Assembly: GCF_016908145.1 (NCBI RefSeq)
Contig: NZ_JAFBDI010000003.1
Span: 1 to 64,000 of the forward strand
Reading direction: 5' to 3'
Origin: Marinitoga litoralis
GTDB taxonomy: Bacteria; Thermotogota; Thermotogae; Petrotogales; Petrotogaceae
DNA: 64,000 nucleotides
Shown here: positions 61,016-64,000 of the stretch, one piece after another
Position numbering within the stretch: the first letter of the stretch is position 1
How the letters are laid out: the number at the start of each line of letters is the position of its first letter
The notes under the pieces: model-generated
Database searches by the model: none
Told to the model about the DNA's origin: nothing
Seen by the model: only the letters and a program-made list of their open reading frames with translations
Translations under genes and position numbers: made by a program

Positions 61016-62620
61016 TCATTCCCATTTCAACATTCTTTCTTTTACTTTATTAATTTCTTTAGAAATTAATAATAGTATAATTAAAATTAAAGAGATTGGC
61101 AATGCGGCACCAATAAGATGGTATAAAATTTCAGAATCAAAAAGGAAATCTATAAATTTTAATTTTAAATTTTCGTTTATTATAGAAAATAAATATAAAT
61201 TACCTGGAATAAATATACCAAAACTAAATCCTAAAATAACACCTTCTAGATACATAACTTCTTTTCCTTTAATTATATTTTTTTGTGATAAATCACGTTT
61301 AGGATCTTTTAGATACATACTAACTCCCAAAATAGAAGAATATACAATTAAAATAATAACTGGTATTATAGACATTAAGTTAATCCAATTTCCTTTATTT
61401 AATAAGTATATTAAAATGGTTAAACCTATATATTCTGTGGAGAAAATAATTATTGGTACAATTATTTTAGAAAAAATCATATTTCCAATTGTAATAGGGA
61501 ATAACTTTGGTATTGGCCAAAGTTTTCCTTCATATGATATAGAAAAAATAGAAATCATAGCTGAATATATTGAAGCAATCATAACAAAAATAAAACTAAT
61601 TAATTCAGCATCAGAATTTGTAAATATAAAAATTAATGGTAAAAATACTGGATATAGTATAAGGAAAAATGTTTGAGAATCTCTGAATAATAACTTAAAA
61701 TCTTTTTTAATAGTAGGAAATTTTGTTGTTTTAAATTTTACTTCATTATTTTTCTTTTTTCCTTTTTTCCTAGATACGCTTAGTTCTAAAGAATTTGCAA
61801 TATTATAAACAATATATCCCAATAAAACATTTATAATAATCAATGTAAATAATGCAAACATATTTCCATTCATTGTTAAAATAACCCAAGTATGTGGCCA
61901 AATATAATTTAAAAGTAATGAAGATAAATTAGTTAAATAATCAATAACTTGATTTGGATCATTATTTTCAAATAATCTAGGAACAACATTTGTTATTCCC
62001 ACATACAAAAATATACTTATAAAATACATTATCATTGTCATTCTTTTTGCTGATGTTTTAGTTAGAAATTTAGAAAATAAAACTCCACCTAAATTTGATA
62101 TTAATAGCAATAATAATATATATGCGAATCCTGCAATAAGGGTAAAAAATATGTTAGTTTTTGCAATTATTCCATATATAACAAAAATAGGTATCATCAT
62201 ACCTAAAGGAAGGCCAGCCATTACCAAGCTATCAATAGCACTTGAAATATAAATATCTGAACGTTTTATAGGCATGGATAAAAGTATTTGTGTCATATCG
62301 CTTTCGTATAAATTAGATACAATAGCTGGAGAATAATTAAGAAAAAACATAAAACCCATAATTAAAAACCAAATTGAAAACACGATATCTAATATTGACC
62401 AAGGTAAATCAATACCCAATTGAACCAAAGGAATATTTAAATCTTTAAATAAAAAATACATAAATGGTGATATAGTTGCACCAAAAACTACTGCAGGGAT
62501 AATATATGCTAAAACTCCACTTAAAGGGTTAGACTTTTTGTAAGTACCATCTTTCTTTTTTTTAGGTCTTACTTTATTCTGATAAGAATATTTTAAAATT
62601 AACCATATTTTATTTTTCAT
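61016..62620 (-). CDS. ABC exporter permease (ABC-2-like)
   Basis: 534 residues with about 11-12 membrane segments in two halves, separated by a basic cytosolic loop near 285-310 (SVSRKKGKKKNNEVKFK). N-terminal cytosolic stretch before the first segment is also basic. It pairs with the ATPase 10 bases upstream. The substrate is unknown; large two-half permeases of this kind in Thermotogota and Firmicutes are related to multidrug or lantibiotic-type export. Confidence 0.83.
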   Translation of the reverse strand: MKNKIWLILKYSYQNKVRPKKKKDGTYKKSNPLSGVLAYIIPAVVFGATISPFMYFLFKDLNIPLVQLGIDLPWSILDIVFSIWFLIMGFMFFLNYSPAIVSNLYESDMTQILLSMPIKRSDIYISSAIDSLVMAGLPLGMMIPIFVIYGIIAKTNIFFTLIAGFAYILLLLLISNLGGVLFSKFLTKTSAKRMTMIMYFISIFLYVGITNVVPRLFENNDPNQVIDYLTNLSSLLLNYIWPHTWVILTMNGNMFALFTLIIINVLLGYIVYNIANSLELSVSRKKGKKKNNEVKFKTTKFPTIKKDFKLLFRDSQTFFLILYPVFLPLIFIFTNSDAELISFIFVMIASIYSAMISIFSISYEGKLWPIPKLFPITIGNMIFSKIIVPIIIFSTEYIGLTILIYLLNKGNWINLMSIIPVIILIVYSSILGVSMYLKDPKRDLSQKNIIKGKEVMYLEGVILGFSFGIFIPGNLYLFSIINENLKLKFIDFLFDSEILYHLIGAALPISLILIILLLISKEINKVKERMLKWE

Positions 62621-62630
62621 AAAACCACCC

Positions 62631-63383
62631 CTAAAGTTCTTTTATAATGTCATCTAATTCTCCAGCTCCTGTTAATTCAAGGAATAGATCTTCAAGTGAT
62701 TGTTTTTCTTTTGTATTAGATAAAGCTTTTAATTCTTCTAATGTACCTTCAGCTATTAAATTACCTTTAGAGATAATACCTATTCTATCACACATTTTCT
62801 CAGCAATTTCAAGTATATGAGTAGTCAAAAATATAGTAGCTCCTTCTTTTGAATATTTTTCTAATAGCATTTTTAATATTTTAGCAGATTTTGCATCAAG
62901 CCCAACAGTAGGTTCGTCCAAAAAAATAACTTTTGGTTTTCTCATTAAAACTGAGGCAACCATTAATTTTTGTTTCATCCCGTGTGAATAATCTCCAATA
63001 AATGAATCTAAATAATCAATTTCAAAAGCCTCACAAATTTCATCTAACCTATTTTTAGATTCCTTTTTATCAACTTCATATATATTCATAATAAATTCGA
63101 TAAATTCAGAACCTTTTAAATTTTCATACATTTTTGGTTCATCTGGAACTACTCCAATATTTGCTTTTATTTTTATTTCATCAGTTTTCATGTTCATACC
63201 TAATATTTCAATTTCTCCAGATGTAGGTTTTAATGTTCCGGTTAGCATTCTTATAGTTGTTGTTTTACCGGCTCCATTTGGTCCTAAAAAACCATATATT
63301 TCACCGTTTTTTATATCTAAATTAATATTATTTACTGCGGTGAAATCCCCAAATTTTCTTGTTAAATTTTTGGCTTTAATCAT
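62631..63383 (-). CDS. ABC transporter ATPase
   Basis: 250 residues. Walker A GPNGAGKTTTIRML, signature YSHGMKQKLM, Walker B VIFLDEPTVGLD, then the H-loop LTTHIL. It is the motor of the permease that follows. Its start lies 11 bases after the LytTR regulator, so the three form one transcript and the regulator may control it. Confidence 0.92.
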   Translation of the reverse strand: MIKAKNLTRKFGDFTAVNNINLDIKNGEIYGFLGPNGAGKTTTIRMLTGTLKPTSGEIEILGMNMKTDEIKIKANIGVVPDEPKMYENLKGSEFIEFIMNIYEVDKKESKNRLDEICEAFEIDYLDSFIGDYSHGMKQKLMVASVLMRKPKVIFLDEPTVGLDAKSAKILKMLLEKYSKEGATIFLTTHILEIAEKMCDRIGIISKGNLIAEGTLEELKALSNTKEKQSLEDLFLELTGAGELDDIIKEL

Positions 63384-63394
63384 TTTAATACCTC

Positions 63395-64000
63395 CTAAAA
63401 ATGGAATTTTTCTTTTATACTATTTAAATAACTTCTGCCAATTTTTAACTCTATACCGTTATCTAATTCTATTATATATTCCCTAGCAAATAATTTTTTA
63501 AATTTTTTTATATGATTTATGGAAACTATATAACTTTTATGAATTCTTATAAATGTTTGAGGATTTAATTTTTCTTCTAAATCTTTTAAAGTATCATCAT
63601 AATAATATTCAATGTTATTAGTGCATAAAAAAACATACTTATCTTCTGCTTTAAAATAATAAACTTTTTCTTCAGGTATTAATAAAATAATATCTCTATC
63701 CTTTACAACAAATTTTGTTGAAATATTACTTTTTTCTTTTATTCTATCAATAGCTCTTTCAACAGAAATTTTTAATCTTTTTAAATCAAAAGGTTTTAGA
63801 AGATAATCTATAGCATTTTCTTCAAAAGCCTTTATTGCATAATCTTGATAAGCGGTGACAAAAATCACATAAGGTTCATAAGAAAGAGATTTTAATACTT
63901 CAAAACCATCATATTCTGGTAAATTTATATCTAAGAAAATTAAATCAGGTTTTTTTTCTTCTATAATATTTATAGCATTTTTTCCATCGCTAGCTTCTCC
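63395..64000 (-). CDS. LytTR-family response regulator (5' end outside the window)
   Basis: 201 residues are visible; the gene runs off the window, so the first residues are missing. A receiver domain with phospho-acceptor Asp (DINLP, codon 63929-63931), VIFVTAYQDYAIKAFEENAIDYLLKPFD with the conserved Lys, then a LytTR DNA-binding domain (VYYFKAEDKYVFL... FIRIHKSYIVSINHIKK). Its partner histidine kinase is probably just upstream of the window. It likely regulates the adjoining ABC exporter. Confidence 0.93.
   Translation of the reverse strand, partial: GEASDGKNAINIIEEKKPDLIFLDINLPEYDGFEVLKSLSYEPYVIFVTAYQDYAIKAFEENAIDYLLKPFDLKRLKISVERAIDRIKEKSNISTKFVVKDRDIILLIPEEKVYYFKAEDKYVFLCTNNIEYYYDDTLKDLEEKLNPQTFIRIHKSYIVSINHIKKFKKLFAREYIIELDNGIELKIGRSYLNSIKEKFHF

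Noticed and set aside
1-64000. CRISPR array, insertion sequence or prophage
   Set aside because: No regularly spaced repeats, transposase or integrase motifs were found on either strand; tight operons and uniform composition argue against recent insertion.

Overview
The window is a strongly A+T-rich bacterial chromosome segment, most likely from Thermotogota and, within it, a Petrotogaceae/Marinitoga-like lineage. The clearest marker is the SLH/coiled-coil/C-terminal-anchor protein at 51335-52288, the Omp-alpha architecture of the Thermotoga sheath, followed by a beta-barrel porin. A Gram-positive-type PolC, the clpC-radA-disA order and very low G+C agree with this. Genus is inference. No insertion sequence, phage, CRISPR array or rRNA gene was seen.

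Layout. 1-3272: oxidative pentose phosphate genes gnd-zwf-pgl. 3336-9652: a 1694-residue lipoprotein of about 14 Fn3-like modules and a secreted beta-rich partner. 9712-10072: tmRNA (ssrA), then a DegV protein. 11155-25376: a leftward run of 13 tightly packed genes whose core is a Pel-type exopolysaccharide system: a PilZ protein, PelD-like c-di-GMP receptor, two tandem PelE-like proteins, a small membrane protein, PelF, PelG and a PelA-type deacetylase, then two metabolic enzymes, a PfkB sugar kinase, a PelA/TM1410-type glycoside hydrolase and a sucrose-phosphate-synthase-like glycosyltransferase. 25596-30773: rightward fatty acid operon fabF-degV-fabZ-fabH-like-fabK-fabD, separated from the pel run by a divergent control region containing a 24-bp perfect palindrome. 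30827-38990: leftward polC, CoA-disulfide-reductase-like flavoprotein, a small membrane protein, a macrodomain protein and an ArsB/NhaD-type permease. 39190-46223: clpC-radA-disA-smpB-ABC ATPase-pseudouridine synthase. 46158-49621: prepilin-peptidase-like gene, TPR protein, phosphoesterase, rpmE, S1-domain protein, FmdB-type zinc ribbon. 49813-55666: secG, tyrS and three envelope proteins. 55697-57157: tRNA-Asp, HU, fluoride channel crcB with a DUF190 gene, and a 46-residue ORF. 57326-60864: moxR-DUF58-DUF4129 module. 61016-64000: ABC exporter and a LytTR response regulator cut by the window end.

The most interesting system is the Pel-like locus. It combines two c-di-GMP-linked proteins (PilZ, and a PelD with an RxxD I-site but a degenerate GGDEF) with the membrane synthase set, and it carries PelA activities as two separate proteins. 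No PelB- or PelC-like export gene is present here, so in this sheathed, outer-membrane-bearing lineage the export route is unknown. A second item is the FabH-like protein in the fatty acid operon: it keeps the catalytic His and Asn, but the Cys position is Phe (codon TTT instead of TGT), suggesting a decarboxylase-like or inactive enzyme, or a sequencing error.

Gene starts were moved from the longest ORF where a Shine-Dalgarno sequence or an overlap pointed to an internal codon. Functions rest on motif recognition only; no database search was run.
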